A DNA stretch of 43,768 nucleotides from Candidatus Hydrogenedentes bacterium ADurb.Bin170 (GTDB lineage: Bacteria > Hydrogenedentota > Hydrogenedentia > Hydrogenedentales > CAITNO01): NCBI GenBank assembly GCA_002070275.1, contig MWCY01000023.1, positions 1 through 43,768 on the forward strand. The letters are read 5' to 3'. The notes below the pieces were generated by a model. It did no database searches. It had not been told where the DNA came from and was given only the letters and a program-made list of their open reading frames with translations. This document shows positions 34,109-42,659 of this stretch, in pieces (within the stretch, counting starts at the first letter, position 1; each line of letters opens with the position of its first letter). The position numbers and the translations under genes were made by a program.

Positions 34109-34912
34109 TCAGCAGTGCCTGCGAAGAAAGGCGGCAACGGTGTCTCTGCAGGTTTCGGGGACTTCCAGGTGGGGGCAATGACCGCTATGATCGAGAATCT
34201 CCAGAGTGGCGGCGGGCAGGAGGGCATGCATACGGCTACTGATTCCGACGTATTTCGGATCGTCTTTTCCGGCAATCAGCAACACGGGCATGTTTAATTC
34301 GGAGAGACGGTTCCAGAGGGAAGGGAGCGTGCCTGCACCGAGGCTGCGCAGGCACTGTGCCAATGCAGGCGGGCTGTTCTGCATGCGCCTTGTGATCAGT
34401 GTGCGGGTGAGCAGGGGCTTTTCCGCCAGCGATGTAAAGACCGGCTGCCGGTACCAATGGAGTAAAAAAGTCTGAAAAGCGGTACTGTTTGCCGTCAGGG
34501 TATCCAACTGTCGGGCGAGCTGCTCATCGGCTTTCTGTCTTTGTGTGCGTGCGCGCGGATCTTCAATGCCCGGCGAGGCGGAAATGAGAACAAGACAGGA
34601 AAATCGGCGGGGATAACGGAGCGCCAGATGAAGTGCAATTCTGCCGCCCAGAGAATAACCGACAAGGGCGCAGGACTCCGCACCGTGGCTGTCGAGGGCT
34701 GTACTCAACTTCAGGAGCACCGTATCCAGATTCAGCGCAGGTGATATATTTCTATTCCAGGCGCTGCCATGCCCAGGCAGATCAGGACATAAAAAAGAGT
34801 AAGCGGCACCGAATGACGCCGGCAAAAACTGCCAGTCTTCTCCGCTTCCCATGAACCCGTGCAACAGGAGGACTGTTTTTTTCGACTCGGGATAAGAGGA
34901 AGCTTCAGTCAT
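34109..34912 (-). CDS. alpha/beta hydrolase, MenH-like
   Basis: A 267-residue alpha/beta hydrolase. LLLHGFMGSGEDW carries the oxyanion turn, PDLPGHG follows, and the nucleophile elbow is VGYSLGGRIA (Ser in G-x-S-x-G-G). The acid lies in LLIAGKDDPKY and the catalytic His in SGHCPHLEVPE. The short length, SLGGRIAL and HGFxGSGxDW resemble MenH (SHCHC synthase of menaquinone biosynthesis), but no other men genes are nearby, so only a family-level call is safe. It starts 22 nt after the HEAT-type gene and is probably the last gene of that operon. Confidence 0.8.
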   Translation of the reverse strand: MTEASSYPESKKTVLLLHGFMGSGEDWQFLPASFGAAYSFLCPDLPGHGSAWNRNISPALNLDTVLLKLSTALDSHGAESCALVGYSLGGRIALHLALRYPRRFSCLVLISASPGIEDPRARTQRQKADEQLARQLDTLTANSTAFQTFLLHWYRQPVFTSLAEKPLLTRTLITRRMQNSPPALAQCLRSLGAGTLPSLWNRLSELNMPVLLIAGKDDPKYVGISSRMHALLPAATLEILDHSGHCPHLEVPETCRDTVAAFLRRHC

Positions 34913-34934
34913 TCGGTGCCGCTTTTATTCCGTA

Positions 34935-36779
34935 TTATTTTTTACCTCTGATTTTGGAGGCGGCATCGTCGAGGCTGCGTTTTTCGCTGTCATCCGCAGT
35001 GAATTCCTTTGCCTCACGCAGTGCCTTTATCTGATCAGATTTGTCGGTAAGGGTACGCTGCACGGAAGTGATGTAGCATTTCAGTGCTGTTTTGCGGAGG
35101 TCTTCCGATTCCTGGCCTTTCCAGAGATCCAGGAGCGTGTTCCGCGCATCGTCGAGAGGCCATACAGCCAGCACTTCCAGCCCGTTCCGTGCCCATTTGG
35201 CATCAACATCACCGGAAGCGAGAGCGGCGCTGACGCTGTCCTTCACGGGAGCCAGCGCTTCGGCAGTACCGAAGGCGGCAAGTGTTCGGATAAGACGCAG
35301 CGCCGTGCCTCTGTCTGACTGTCCGAGCAGTTCAGCGGCACGGGCGATACTCTGTTCTTTGACGCCCAGACGATCGGCAAGCGAAACGAGAGACGCGGAA
35401 GCGGCTTCGGCCTCGGCATCCCGCTGTTCGTGCTGGAGCCGGTCGAAAAGCATGGTCAGGTCTTCTTCATTGCCGACTACGGACAGAGCGGAAAATGCAC
35501 TGCGCCGTACTTTTCCGTCAGCATCTTCAAGACAGGCGAGCACAAAGTTTTTAAAGTTTCGGGCATTACGCTCTGCGATGATGTCAAGACAGATGATCTT
35601 TCGTGTATCGGAGAAACTTTCGGAAGCGAGCTCATCGGCGGATGCCAGCGCCAGCACATGTTCTTCAAGATTCGGCACACGCAAAAGTGCGCCCTTCACC
35701 GCCTGCAGCTCGGCATCGGTTTCCGCTGTCTCAAAAGCATCGAGCAGTGGCGATACGGCACTGGCCCCATAGGAAGCGCTGACTGCTTCACAGGCGGCAA
35801 TACGCTGATCGGGCTGTCCATCGCGAAGCGCTGCAAATACAGCGTTGCGTGCAGACGCATCGCTGCGCTCTCCCAGAAGGCTGATCACGGCGGCACGCTG
35901 CGCATTGTCCAATTCGCTTAGTCTGAATGTCCACGCCTGCGACACATCTTCGCCGGGAAGAAAGCGCACCAATTCGCGGGCACAGCCCTGATAGTGTCTG
36001 TCCGGTGAGGTCTGGGCTGCGATCAGTTCGGGCAATGCCTCTTTGCCGATGAGCGTCACGAGTGCACGCAGCACCATGCATCGTGCAGAAGAAGAAAGAG
36101 TCTGGTCGACAAGAAGTTCTCGGCAGCGCTCGGCGCTTTCCGTCTTGTTTTCGCATGCATCAGGATTCAGGACTAGTCGGAGCACGTCATCCGAAAGCCC
36201 TGCCGCTTCAGCGGTATAAGGCGCCTGTCCCTGCAGTCTGGCGGTCGCCTGTGCGATGGCTTCCTGCATTTCGGGGCAGTCGGCGAGGCTGAGGGCAGTG
36301 AGGGCGGCATCGCCTCCGATACTTTCAATGGCACGGATGACATCGAGGGCGATTTCCCCGTCGCAGATCCAGGCTGCCAGTGCGGCGACGGATGCATCGT
36401 CAGCACAGAAGTTCAGGATCGACAGGAAAAAAGATTTTACCTCGCCTGAATCTGCCTGCCGGACGGCTTCTTCCAGAATACGCGCCATAAGGGTGCGCTG
36501 TGCGGTACTGCCGGGTCGCCCTGCGTGTTTTGCCAGCCCGTAGAGGGCAAATTTGGCTTCGGCGTCCACCCCATCGGCAGAAGGGGTAATCCGGGCACAA
36601 AGTGCTTTGATAAGTGCAGGCCCTTCTTCAAAAGCCTTGTCAAAAAGCAGGCTTGCGGAGGCGGCATTGTCGGGCGGCATGGCGGACAATACTTCCTCCA
36701 CGGTCAATGCCGATGCTATCGGTGCGCTGAGCAGCAGAACCAGAACCAGTTTTACAGTGGTGTATGAATACTTTTTCAT
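34935..36779 (-). CDS. exported HEAT-repeat-like protein
   Basis: A 614-residue protein with a standard signal peptide (KLVLVLLLSAPIASA) and no membrane segments after it. The mature part is almost wholly helical and Ala/Leu/Asp-rich, with recurrent helix pairs such as AVFAALRDGQPDQRIAACEAV, CLEDADGKVRRSAFSALSVVGNEEDL and ALASGDVDAKWARNGLEVLA. These are HEAT/PBS-lyase-type repeats used for protein binding. The start at ATG 36779 is supported by AAGGAA at 7 nt and the signal peptide; a longer frame to 36854 overlaps the oxidoreductase gene. It begins 16 nt after that gene and is most likely co-transcribed with it. Function is unknown, perhaps a periplasmic scaffold. Confidence 0.78.
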   Translation of the reverse strand: MKKYSYTTVKLVLVLLLSAPIASALTVEEVLSAMPPDNAASASLLFDKAFEEGPALIKALCARITPSADGVDAEAKFALYGLAKHAGRPGSTAQRTLMARILEEAVRQADSGEVKSFFLSILNFCADDASVAALAAWICDGEIALDVIRAIESIGGDAALTALSLADCPEMQEAIAQATARLQGQAPYTAEAAGLSDDVLRLVLNPDACENKTESAERCRELLVDQTLSSSARCMVLRALVTLIGKEALPELIAAQTSPDRHYQGCARELVRFLPGEDVSQAWTFRLSELDNAQRAAVISLLGERSDASARNAVFAALRDGQPDQRIAACEAVSASYGASAVSPLLDAFETAETDAELQAVKGALLRVPNLEEHVLALASADELASESFSDTRKIICLDIIAERNARNFKNFVLACLEDADGKVRRSAFSALSVVGNEEDLTMLFDRLQHEQRDAEAEAASASLVSLADRLGVKEQSIARAAELLGQSDRGTALRLIRTLAAFGTAEALAPVKDSVSAALASGDVDAKWARNGLEVLAVWPLDDARNTLLDLWKGQESEDLRKTALKCYITSVQRTLTDKSDQIKALREAKEFTADDSEKRSLDDAASKIRGKK

Positions 36780-36795
36780 GATCTTGTTCCTTCCC

Positions 36796-38067
36796 TTAGA
36801 TGGTCCACGGGCTGCGCATGGGCTGATGGATGAGTCGGTTTGCCGCATCATCATTCACGAAGAGCTCTTTTTCGGGGTCATACTGCAATTCTCTGCCGAG
36901 GCGCACGGCGATGACACCGAGGTTGACGAGTGTGCAGGACCGGTGTCCGTTTTCTTCGTTGAGCGCAAATTTCCGCCGGTTTTTCACCGCCCGGTAAAAG
37001 TCGGATTCCTGCCATACAGGCTCGGGCAGCGATGCGAGTTTTTCTGCAAAGCCGTTGATGTCGGAGCGCATGCCTTTGTAGAGATTGCCTTCCGGCCCGG
37101 AGATATAGGGCACGTCTTTGCCGGTTTCCTCGGAGGTACAGATGATCTTGCAGCCATCAGCATAGGTCATTTCGATGCGGCGCCAGCTGCTTGCCGCTTC
37201 GGGATGCTGCAGCGGAGCATCAACCGTAATGGCTACGGGGCTTGTGTTGTCCTTTTCGAGGAAATACTGTACCGGATCCAGATAATGCTGACCCATGTCG
37301 CCGAGACCGCCGCCGTCATAGTCCCAGTAGCCGCGGAAAGTACTGTGAACGCGATGCGAATTGTAAGGTTTCCAGGGCGCAGGACCGAGCCAGAGATCAT
37401 AATCCAGCTCTTCCGGGATCGGTTCGGGCTGAAGATCGGTCTTGCCGCTCCACTGAAATTTGAAGTCGAAGCCGGTATCCGGACCGACCGTGACAGTCAG
37501 AGGCCAGCCGAAAAGCCGGTTTTCCACAGCTTTTTTGATAGGCTGCACGGGTGTATCAAAGTCGTAGAATTTATCTTTAAAACGGAACCAGGTGTTGAGC
37601 CGGAAAAGGACACCGTGGCGCTGCACGGCTTCCAGTACTTTCCTGCCCTCGCCGATGGTGCGGGTCATGGGCTTTTCACACCAGATATCCTTGCCTGCCC
37701 GTGCCGCTTCGGCACTGATGATGCCGTGCCAGTGCGGCGGCGTTGCGATATGCACCACATCGATGTCCGGACGGGCGAGCACTTCTCTGAAATGGCGGTA
37801 TCCGTCCACACCTGCCTCGCATTTGGCAAGTGCCCCTTCCAGATGTTTCCTGTCCACATCGCAAAGAGCGACGGTGCGCGCGCCGGCATAGCCCAGATGA
37901 CTGCTGCCCATACCGCCTACGCCGATGATGGCGCGGGTGATTTCTTCGCTCGGTGCCGTGAACTGGGCACCACCGAGGACGTGGCGGGGTACGATCGTGA
38001 AGGCGGCAACAGATTTTCCTGTATTTTTCAGAAAGCTGCGCCGTGAAAAAAGGCGGTCGGATTGCAT
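36796..38067 (-). CDS. Tat-exported Gfo/Idh/MocA family oxidoreductase
   Basis: A 423-residue NAD(P)-dependent oxidoreductase of the glucose-fructose oxidoreductase/inositol dehydrogenase type. The twin-arginine signal SRRSFLKNTGKS begins about residue 8. The Rossmann part shows AIIGVGGMGSSHLG and ALCDVD, and the sugar-site lysine is in CEKPMTRT (EKP motif). The C-terminal domain is of the large type seen in PVC bacteria (GDMGQHYLDPVQYFLEK). Family members oxidise or epimerise sugars; the substrate cannot be told. Export with bound cofactor explains the Tat signal. AGGAGAG at 6 nt supports the start. A terminator separates it from tatA upstream, although read-through is possible. Confidence 0.9.
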   Translation of the reverse strand: MQSDRLFSRRSFLKNTGKSVAAFTIVPRHVLGGAQFTAPSEEITRAIIGVGGMGSSHLGYAGARTVALCDVDRKHLEGALAKCEAGVDGYRHFREVLARPDIDVVHIATPPHWHGIISAEAARAGKDIWCEKPMTRTIGEGRKVLEAVQRHGVLFRLNTWFRFKDKFYDFDTPVQPIKKAVENRLFGWPLTVTVGPDTGFDFKFQWSGKTDLQPEPIPEELDYDLWLGPAPWKPYNSHRVHSTFRGYWDYDGGGLGDMGQHYLDPVQYFLEKDNTSPVAITVDAPLQHPEAASSWRRIEMTYADGCKIICTSEETGKDVPYISGPEGNLYKGMRSDINGFAEKLASLPEPVWQESDFYRAVKNRRKFALNEENGHRSCTLVNLGVIAVRLGRELQYDPEKELFVNDDAANRLIHQPMRSPWTI

Positions 38068-38126
38068 ATCAGACTCTCCTGTGTTGATGTCTTTTCCTCA
38101 ATGCGGTCCGTGCGGACCTGGAACCG

Positions 38127-38176
38127 AAAAAAAACAGGCGCACTCCGATTAGCGGTTCAAACCGGAACTGCGCCTG
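38127..38176 (-). terminator. rho-independent terminator after tatA
   Basis: Eight-bp arms CAGGCGCA (38135-38142) and TGCGCCTG (38169-38176) enclose a loop containing a short inner hairpin (CGGTT/AACCG), followed on the minus strand by eight T. It lies 87 bp downstream of the tatA stop codon and before the oxidoreductase gene. A further small inverted repeat GGTCCG/CGGACC lies at 38104-38117. Confidence 0.8.
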
Positions 38177-38262
38177 AAAAGGATTCAAAATAATGGAGAC
38201 AACGCTTGCTGAAGGCAGCGAGTCGAGGAGGTTTTTTTGAATTAAAAACACACCTGCGCGCC

Positions 38263-38448
38263 TTACTCGCCGGACGTGTCTTCTTTTTTCTCGGCAGAAA
38301 TCTCTTTTTTATCTTCGTTTACCGCTGATTTGAATTCAGAAATTGCCTGACCGAGCGATTTGCCTACGCCCGCAAGTTTGCCGCCGCCGAATAAGGTCAG
38401 CACTATAACAAAAATAATTACCAGCTCTCCCAGTCCAGGGGCCCACAT
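38263..38448 (-). CDS. tatA: twin-arginine translocase subunit TatA/E
   Basis: A 61-residue protein with the full TatA layout: a single N-terminal membrane helix (about 4-22, ELVIIFVIVLTLFG), the hinge FGGGKLAGVGKSLGQAI, an amphipathic helix, and a charged tail rich in Lys/Glu/Asp. TatA oligomers form the pathway for folded proteins across the inner membrane. The ATG at 38448 has AGGAG at 8 nt; the longer frame to 38484 would add an untypical N-terminus. TatC is not in the window. The gene sits between two oxidoreductase genes that both encode Tat signals, which makes functional linkage likely. Confidence 0.92.
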   Translation of the reverse strand: MWAPGLGELVIIFVIVLTLFGGGKLAGVGKSLGQAISEFKSAVNEDKKEISAEKKEDTSGE

Positions 38449-38559
38449 AGTTTTATCTCCTGTTGTATTGGTTTTCAGACACACCTCTTGTGTGTCGGTT
38501 TCAGTATCAACGTTTCCGGCAAGACAAAAGAGAACACTGCGAAACGGTGAAGATTCTAA

Positions 38560-38588
38560 AGTATAGTCTTTTTTTTTGCCAGTAGCAA
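38560..38588 (-). promoter_or_regulatory. promoter of tatA
   Basis: TTGCTA (38583-38588, four of six) and TATACT (38560-38565, five of six) lie 17 bp apart on the minus strand, with an A9 tract in the spacer. Transcription would start near 38553, leaving a leader of about 105 nt to the ATG at 38448. Confidence 0.6.
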
Positions 38589-38641
38589 ATAAATAGCGGC
38601 GCCGTCTCTGTCCCGGTGTAAAGAATCAAGGCTCCGGATGA

Positions 38642-38675
38642 TTTCTGCTGTTTCGGATGTAAAAAACAGCAGAAA
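38642..38675. promoter_or_regulatory. 12-bp perfect inverted repeat in the tatA/oxidoreductase divergent region
   Basis: TTTCTGCTGTTT (38642-38653) and AAACAGCAGAAA (38664-38675) are perfect inverted arms separated by 10 bp. The element lies between the divergent tatA promoter and the plus-strand oxidoreductase gene. It could be an operator for a dimeric repressor or a hairpin in the plus-strand leader. It is followed by a T-rich but interrupted stretch, so a terminator is less likely. I did not find a convincing plus-strand promoter here. Confidence 0.55.
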
Positions 38676-38773
38676 CCCGCTTTCTTGTTTTTGAGTCAAA
38701 CATAGAGTGGAGCAATTGTCATCGTTTTTTGTCGTCCCTTTTTGCAGTGCGTTTTTATATGAGGTATGAGAAG

Positions 38774-40141
38774 ATGTCCCCTTATCTGCTGACCCGTCGC
38801 GCCTTTATCGCTTCCGCCACCACCTCCGTACTGGCGACAGGTGCTTTTGCCGCACGGCCCAATACTGCCCGTGTCGTGCCGGGCAAACTTTCGCCCAATG
38901 AAAAGTTGAATGTGGCGGGGATCGGTGCGGGGGGAAAGGGCACTCAGGATATTCTTTCTTTCCAGAGAGAAAACATTGTAGCCCTTTGTGATGTGGATGC
39001 GGGCCGGGCGGCAGAGGCCTTTTACCGCGTTCCTGAAGCGCGCCAGTTTCAGGATTACCGGAAGATGTTTGATGAAATGGGATCAGAGATTGACATGGTC
39101 ACCATTTCCACACCCGATCACACCCATGCGCCCGCCGCCTACAGAGCGATGAAGCTGGGCAAGCATGTGTATGTGCAGAAGCCGCTGACCCATACCGTTG
39201 CCGAGGCGCGCCTTCTGACGCGAACCGCCCGTGAAATGGGTGTCGCCACTCAGATGGGCAATCAGGGTCATTCGGGCGATGGCGTACGGGATCTTGCCGA
39301 AATGCTCTGGAGCGGCGTTATCGGTACGGTCAGCGAAGTACACGTCTGGACAGACCGACCCGGTTCCCGGTGGCCTCAGGGAGAACCGACTGCCTTGCCT
39401 CCGGCAGAGCCCGTGCCTGAAGGTCTGAACTGGGATCTGTGGCTGGGCGCAGCGCCCTGGCGCGAATTCAACGGGCTTTATGCGCCCTTCAAGTGGCGTG
39501 GCTGGTGGGACTTCGGGTGCGGCGGTCTGGGTGATATGGCGTGCCATGTCATGGACCCCGCTTTTTTTGCCCTGAAGCTGGGAGAAGCCCCTTCTTTCAC
39601 CGTTGAGCCTGTCCGGATGGAAAGTGCCAACGGGCAGACTTATCCGAAAAATATTATTCTGAAATATGCGTTTCCCGCACGTGCCGATATGCCGCCTGTC
39701 GATCTGTACTGGTATGAAAATGGGCTCATGCCGCCGCGCCCCGAAGGGATCCCTGAGGGTGATGTGCTGGGCGACAAACAGAACGGTTCACTTTTCATCG
39801 GATCCAAAGGTTTTCTTACAGCAGGCGAATACGGTGGCAATGCGCGCCTTCTTCCCGACAGCATCATGGCGGACTACAAAAAACCGGATCAGACGCTGCC
39901 CCGGGTAAGCGGTGCCAACCATTACCGCAACTTTCTCGATGCGTGCAAAGGAAATGCGCCTGCCGTGTCCAATTTTGATTATGCAGGACCTTTTACAGAA
40001 ATGGTGCTGCTGGGCAATGTTGCTCTCCGGCTGAATAAAGCCATCAGTTTCAGCACAGAATCAATGCAAATCACGAACGATGCCGCCGCTCAGACGCTGC
40101 TGACCAAGCCCTATCGCGCCGGTTGGGAATTGCCTGTTTAA
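38774..40141 (+). CDS. Tat-exported Gfo/Idh/MocA family oxidoreductase
   Basis: A 455-residue oxidoreductase. Twin-arginine signal LLTRRAFIASATTSVLATGAFA is at the very N-terminus. The Rossmann domain shows NVAGIGAGGKGTQD and ALCDVD; the catalytic-lysine motif is VQKPLTHT, where Gln replaces the usual Glu of EKP. The C-terminal domain (WDLWLGAAPWREF, GGLGDMACHVMDPAFFAL) is close in layout to the protein at 36796, so the two are paralogues flanking tatA. Start ATG 38774 has GAGG at 9 nt and puts the Tat motif at residues 5-13; upstream in-frame starts lack a ribosome site. It is followed by a related gene 48 bp downstream. Confidence 0.9.
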   Translation: MSPYLLTRRAFIASATTSVLATGAFAARPNTARVVPGKLSPNEKLNVAGIGAGGKGTQDILSFQRENIVALCDVDAGRAAEAFYRVPEARQFQDYRKMFDEMGSEIDMVTISTPDHTHAPAAYRAMKLGKHVYVQKPLTHTVAEARLLTRTAREMGVATQMGNQGHSGDGVRDLAEMLWSGVIGTVSEVHVWTDRPGSRWPQGEPTALPPAEPVPEGLNWDLWLGAAPWREFNGLYAPFKWRGWWDFGCGGLGDMACHVMDPAFFALKLGEAPSFTVEPVRMESANGQTYPKNIILKYAFPARADMPPVDLYWYENGLMPPRPEGIPEGDVLGDKQNGSLFIGSKGFLTAGEYGGNARLLPDSIMADYKKPDQTLPRVSGANHYRNFLDACKGNAPAVSNFDYAGPFTEMVLLGNVALRLNKAISFSTESMQITNDAAAQTLLTKPYRAGWELPV

Positions 40142-40189
40142 AAAACATATAATCCCTTAAATTCAACCACTTTGAAGAAAGGGATTGTA

Positions 40190-41170
40190 ATGAAAACAAT
40201 TTTTCACCTGACGCTGCTGCTGCTCTTTGCTGTCTCTGTTTCCGTCGCTGCCGAGGAAGCGCCTCTGAAACTGGGGCTCATCGGGCTAGACACTTCTCAC
40301 GTCATTGCCTTCACCCAGGTGCTGAACGATGCCAGCCGTGAAAATCATGTGCCCGGCGGACGTGTTATTGCCGCCTACAAAGGAGGCAGCGCTGATCTGG
40401 AATCCAGCGCATCCCGTGTTGACGGGTATACAGAACAGCTGGTCAAAGAGTACGGCGTGCAGATCGTGTCTTCCATTGAGGAACTGTGCACGCTGGTCGA
40501 TGCTGTGCTGCTCACGAGTGTGGACGGACGTCCGCATCTGGCACAGGCAACCCCCGTCATTAAAGCGGGGAAACGGCTTTTTATCGACAAGCCTCTTGCC
40601 GGGTCGCTTGCCGATGCCCGGGCTATTGCCGCTCTGGCAAAAGAACATAATGTCCCGTGGTTCAGCTCTTCGTCCTATCGTTTTTACAAAAGCCTTCAGG
40701 AACTGAAACAACAGGATGTCGGCGAAGTGCGCGGTGCCATTTCCTACGGTCCCGCCTCTCTGGATCCGACACATCCCGACCTTTTCTGGTACGGGATTCA
40801 TGCGACTGAAGCACTCTTTACCATTATGGGCACGGGCTGCCAGCGCGTCACCTGCTTTGTAAGCGATGATTTTCATGTTGCCACAGGGGAATGGGAAGGC
40901 GGCCGCATGGGCACGCTCTACGGCCTGCGCACCGGTGCCGCACCGCATCGTGTCACTGTCTTCGGCAGCAAGGCAGTCGCAGATCAGCAGGGCAGCGGCG
41001 ATTATGCGCCTCTGGTGGCAGAAATCATTCAATTCTTCCGCACCGGTGTACCGCCTGTATCGCCGGACGAAACACTTGAAATGTTTGCCTTCATGGAGGC
41101 GGCACATGAGAGCATTCGACAGGGCGGTGCTCCTGTTGCTCTGGATGAAGTGATCAGGCAATCTGAGTGA
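40190..41170 (+). CDS. Sec-exported Gfo/Idh/MocA-like oxidoreductase
   Basis: A 326-residue protein, shorter than its neighbours. A Sec-type signal peptide (FHLTLLLLFAVSVSVAAEE) has no twin arginines, unusual for a cofactor-binding member. The Rossmann part (LKLGLIGLDTSHVIAF) departs from the common G-x-G-x-x-G: after GLIGLD comes TSH. The EKP lysine motif appears as FIDKPLAGS. It ends in a short C-terminal domain (YGIHATEALFTIMGTGCQRV). It may act on, or only bind, a sugar; NAD binding is not certain. Start ATG 40190 is supported by GAAAGGG 7 nt upstream; TTG 40172 is unlikely. It follows the Tat-exported paralogue in an apparent operon. Confidence 0.83.
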   Translation: MKTIFHLTLLLLFAVSVSVAAEEAPLKLGLIGLDTSHVIAFTQVLNDASRENHVPGGRVIAAYKGGSADLESSASRVDGYTEQLVKEYGVQIVSSIEELCTLVDAVLLTSVDGRPHLAQATPVIKAGKRLFIDKPLAGSLADARAIAALAKEHNVPWFSSSSYRFYKSLQELKQQDVGEVRGAISYGPASLDPTHPDLFWYGIHATEALFTIMGTGCQRVTCFVSDDFHVATGEWEGGRMGTLYGLRTGAAPHRVTVFGSKAVADQQGSGDYAPLVAEIIQFFRTGVPPVSPDETLEMFAFMEAAHESIRQGGAPVALDEVIRQSE

Positions 41171-41221
41171 CCATTCTGATGTTTAATATGATATTCCAAT
41201 ACAGTGGTAAACTGAATACTA

Positions 41222-41250
41222 TTGACAAACCGTAATTCCTGCGGTATACT
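41222..41250 (+). promoter_or_regulatory. near-consensus promoter of the first prepilin-like gene
   Basis: TTGACA (41222-41227, perfect) and TATACT (41245-41250, five of six) are separated by exactly 17 bp. Transcription would start near 41257, giving a leader of about 97 nt. Confidence 0.85.
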
Positions 41251-41256
41251 TTAGTA

Positions 41257-41277
41257 CCCCTGCAAAGTGTGCAGGGG
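41257..41277 (+). promoter_or_regulatory. GC-rich hairpin at the mRNA 5' end
   Basis: CCCCTGCA (41257-41264) and TGCAGGGG (41270-41277) make a perfect 8-bp stem with a 5-nt loop that starts at the predicted +1. A 5'-terminal stem can protect mRNA from decay; this role is an inference. It lacks a T-run, so it is not a terminator. Confidence 0.6.
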
Positions 41278-41353
41278 CGCCATGATTCCGGCGTTCACCA
41301 TAGGGGTGCCCGCCATCAGTTTCCAGTTTTTTTACTTAATAAGGAGTCTTGCT

Positions 41354-42409
41354 ATGAAACGCAAAGGATTCACACTCATCGAGCTGCTGGTGGTTATTGC
41401 GATCATCGGTATTCTTGCTGCGATTCTCTTGCCGGCACTTGCCCGTGCCCGCGAAGCCGCACGACGCTCCAGCTGCCAGAACAACCTCAAACAATGGGGC
41501 ATTGTCTTCAAGATGTATAGCAATGAAGCCCCGGGCGAAAAATACCCGCCCCTGCAGACCTACAGAGACCGCACCAAATTTGCCAGTGCCACCTGCAACC
41601 CCGGTGCTAACGCCGTTAAAGACGCTCTCGCAGGCGGGCCTTCCGTGTATGCCATTTTCCCGGAATATCTGACTGACACCAACATTATCTGGTGTCCCTC
41701 GGATCCTGAACTGGGCCAGCACAAAGCGAGCATGTTTGCGAAGCCCGGTGAGTTGCCCGGATGTATCGAAGACGGCGGCACAAAGCTCGGCTGGAGCCCT
41801 GATGCCATCGACGACAGCTATTTCTATCTTGGCTGGGCCTTTGACCGGCTCGAAACCTCCGAGCGCACCAGTCAGTTCGGTGTCGTAGGCGCCCTGCTCT
41901 CCGGCACCTTTACCGGTGATCCCTGGGTTCCCGTGCAGATCGGTGCCGCTCTGGACGGTCTTGCCTCCAAATATGCGGCTGAAATCGCTGCCATGGGCGG
42001 TGGAGATGTCTACGGCGCTGCAGCAGCGGTGGACAAAGACATTGAACTGGTCGCTCCCTGGAAAGGGATGCATGCGGGTAATGGCGAAAGTGACACAGTG
42101 TATCGTCTCCGTGAAGGGATTGAACGCTTCCTGATCACCGACATCAACAATCCTGCCGCAAGCGCCATGGCACAGAGCACGCTCTTCATCATGCTCGACA
42201 CGATGGGCGCCGGTGCCAACACCAAGTACTTCAACCACGTGCCCGGCGGCTGCAACGTGCTCTTCATGGACGGTCACGTTGAATTCCTGCGCTACACCGG
42301 TGTCAGTGTTGATAATCTGACGAATTCCGCCGAAGTCTCCCAGAAGATGCAGGGCTGCCAGTCTCCCGTGCTGCCCACACTTGCTACGCTGGTTGCTGCC
42401 TTCAACTGA
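41354..42409 (+). CDS. DUF1559-type prepilin-like protein (H-X9-DG class)
   Basis: A 351-residue protein. Leader MKRKG is followed by [36 protein letters not shown], a type III/IV prepilin signal with Glu at +5 and the typical AREAARR-x-xC-xNNLKQ continuation of DUF1559 proteins. The C-terminus carries [17 protein letters not shown]; ten residues separate His and Asp-Gly, one more than in the standard H-X9-DG motif. Such proteins are abundant in Planctomycetes, Lentisphaerae and relatives and are probably processed by prepilin peptidase, but their job is unknown. AAGGAG lies 7 nt before ATG 41354. Own promoter, leader hairpin and terminator make it a monocistronic, probably well-expressed gene. 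Confidence 0.92.
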   Translation: MKRKGFTLIELLVVIAIIGILAAILLPALARAREAARRSSCQNNLKQWGIVFKMYSNEAPGEKYPPLQTYRDRTKFASATCNPGANAVKDALAGGPSVYAIFPEYLTDTNIIWCPSDPELGQHKASMFAKPGELPGCIEDGGTKLGWSPDAIDDSYFYLGWAFDRLETSERTSQFGVVGALLSGTFTGDPWVPVQIGAALDGLASKYAAEIAAMGGGDVYGAAAAVDKDIELVAPWKGMHAGNGESDTVYRLREGIERFLITDINNPAASAMAQSTLFIMLDTMGAGANTKYFNHVPGGCNVLFMDGHVEFLRYTGVSVDNLTNSAEVSQKMQGCQSPVLPTLATLVAAFN

Positions 42410-42433
42410 ATTTCCCTGTAGTTGCTCTTTTGT

Positions 42434-42468
42434 GCCCGGAGTCGTGAGGCTCCGGGCTTTTTATTTTT
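42434..42468 (+). terminator. rho-independent terminator of the first prepilin-like gene
   Basis: Eight-bp arms GCCCGGAG (42434-42441) and CTCCGGGC (42450-42457) with an 8-nt loop are followed by TTTTTATTTTT. It lies 24 bp after the stop codon. Confidence 0.92.
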
Positions 42469-42532
42469 ATCCGGCGTCTTAAATAAGTCCCGTCTCTGTG
42501 CTTTCTTCTTCCCGTGTGGTTGTGCCACCAGT

Positions 42533-42561
42533 TTGACAAAAGGCGAATTGTTCGGTATAGT
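42533..42561 (+). promoter_or_regulatory. near-consensus promoter of the broken prepilin-like copy
   Basis: TTGACA (42533-42538, perfect) and TATAGT (42556-42561, five of six) lie 17 bp apart, the same layout as in front of the intact copy. Downstream come a small CCGG/CCGG stem (42572-42582) followed by T-rich sequence, and a CCCTGC/GCAGGG stem (42611-42625). Confidence 0.8.
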
Positions 42562-42659
42562 GTGAGATGTGCCGGTTGCCGGTTTGTTTTTTAAATGATT
42601 GCTTTTTATCCCCTGCCCGGCAGGGATTCTTCTATATTTTTCAACAGGGAGAAGGCATC

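Noticed and set aside
33964-34242. Small plus-strand gene before the hydrolase
   Set aside because: It overlaps the hydrolase 3' end in antisense, and neither its sequence nor its start region supports coding.
34109-34912. Firm assignment as menH
   Set aside because: Motifs fit, but many alpha/beta hydrolases share them and no menaquinone gene is nearby.
38104-38117. GGTCCG/CGGACC inverted repeat as a second terminator
   Set aside because: The loop would be only two bases and no T-run follows on either strand.
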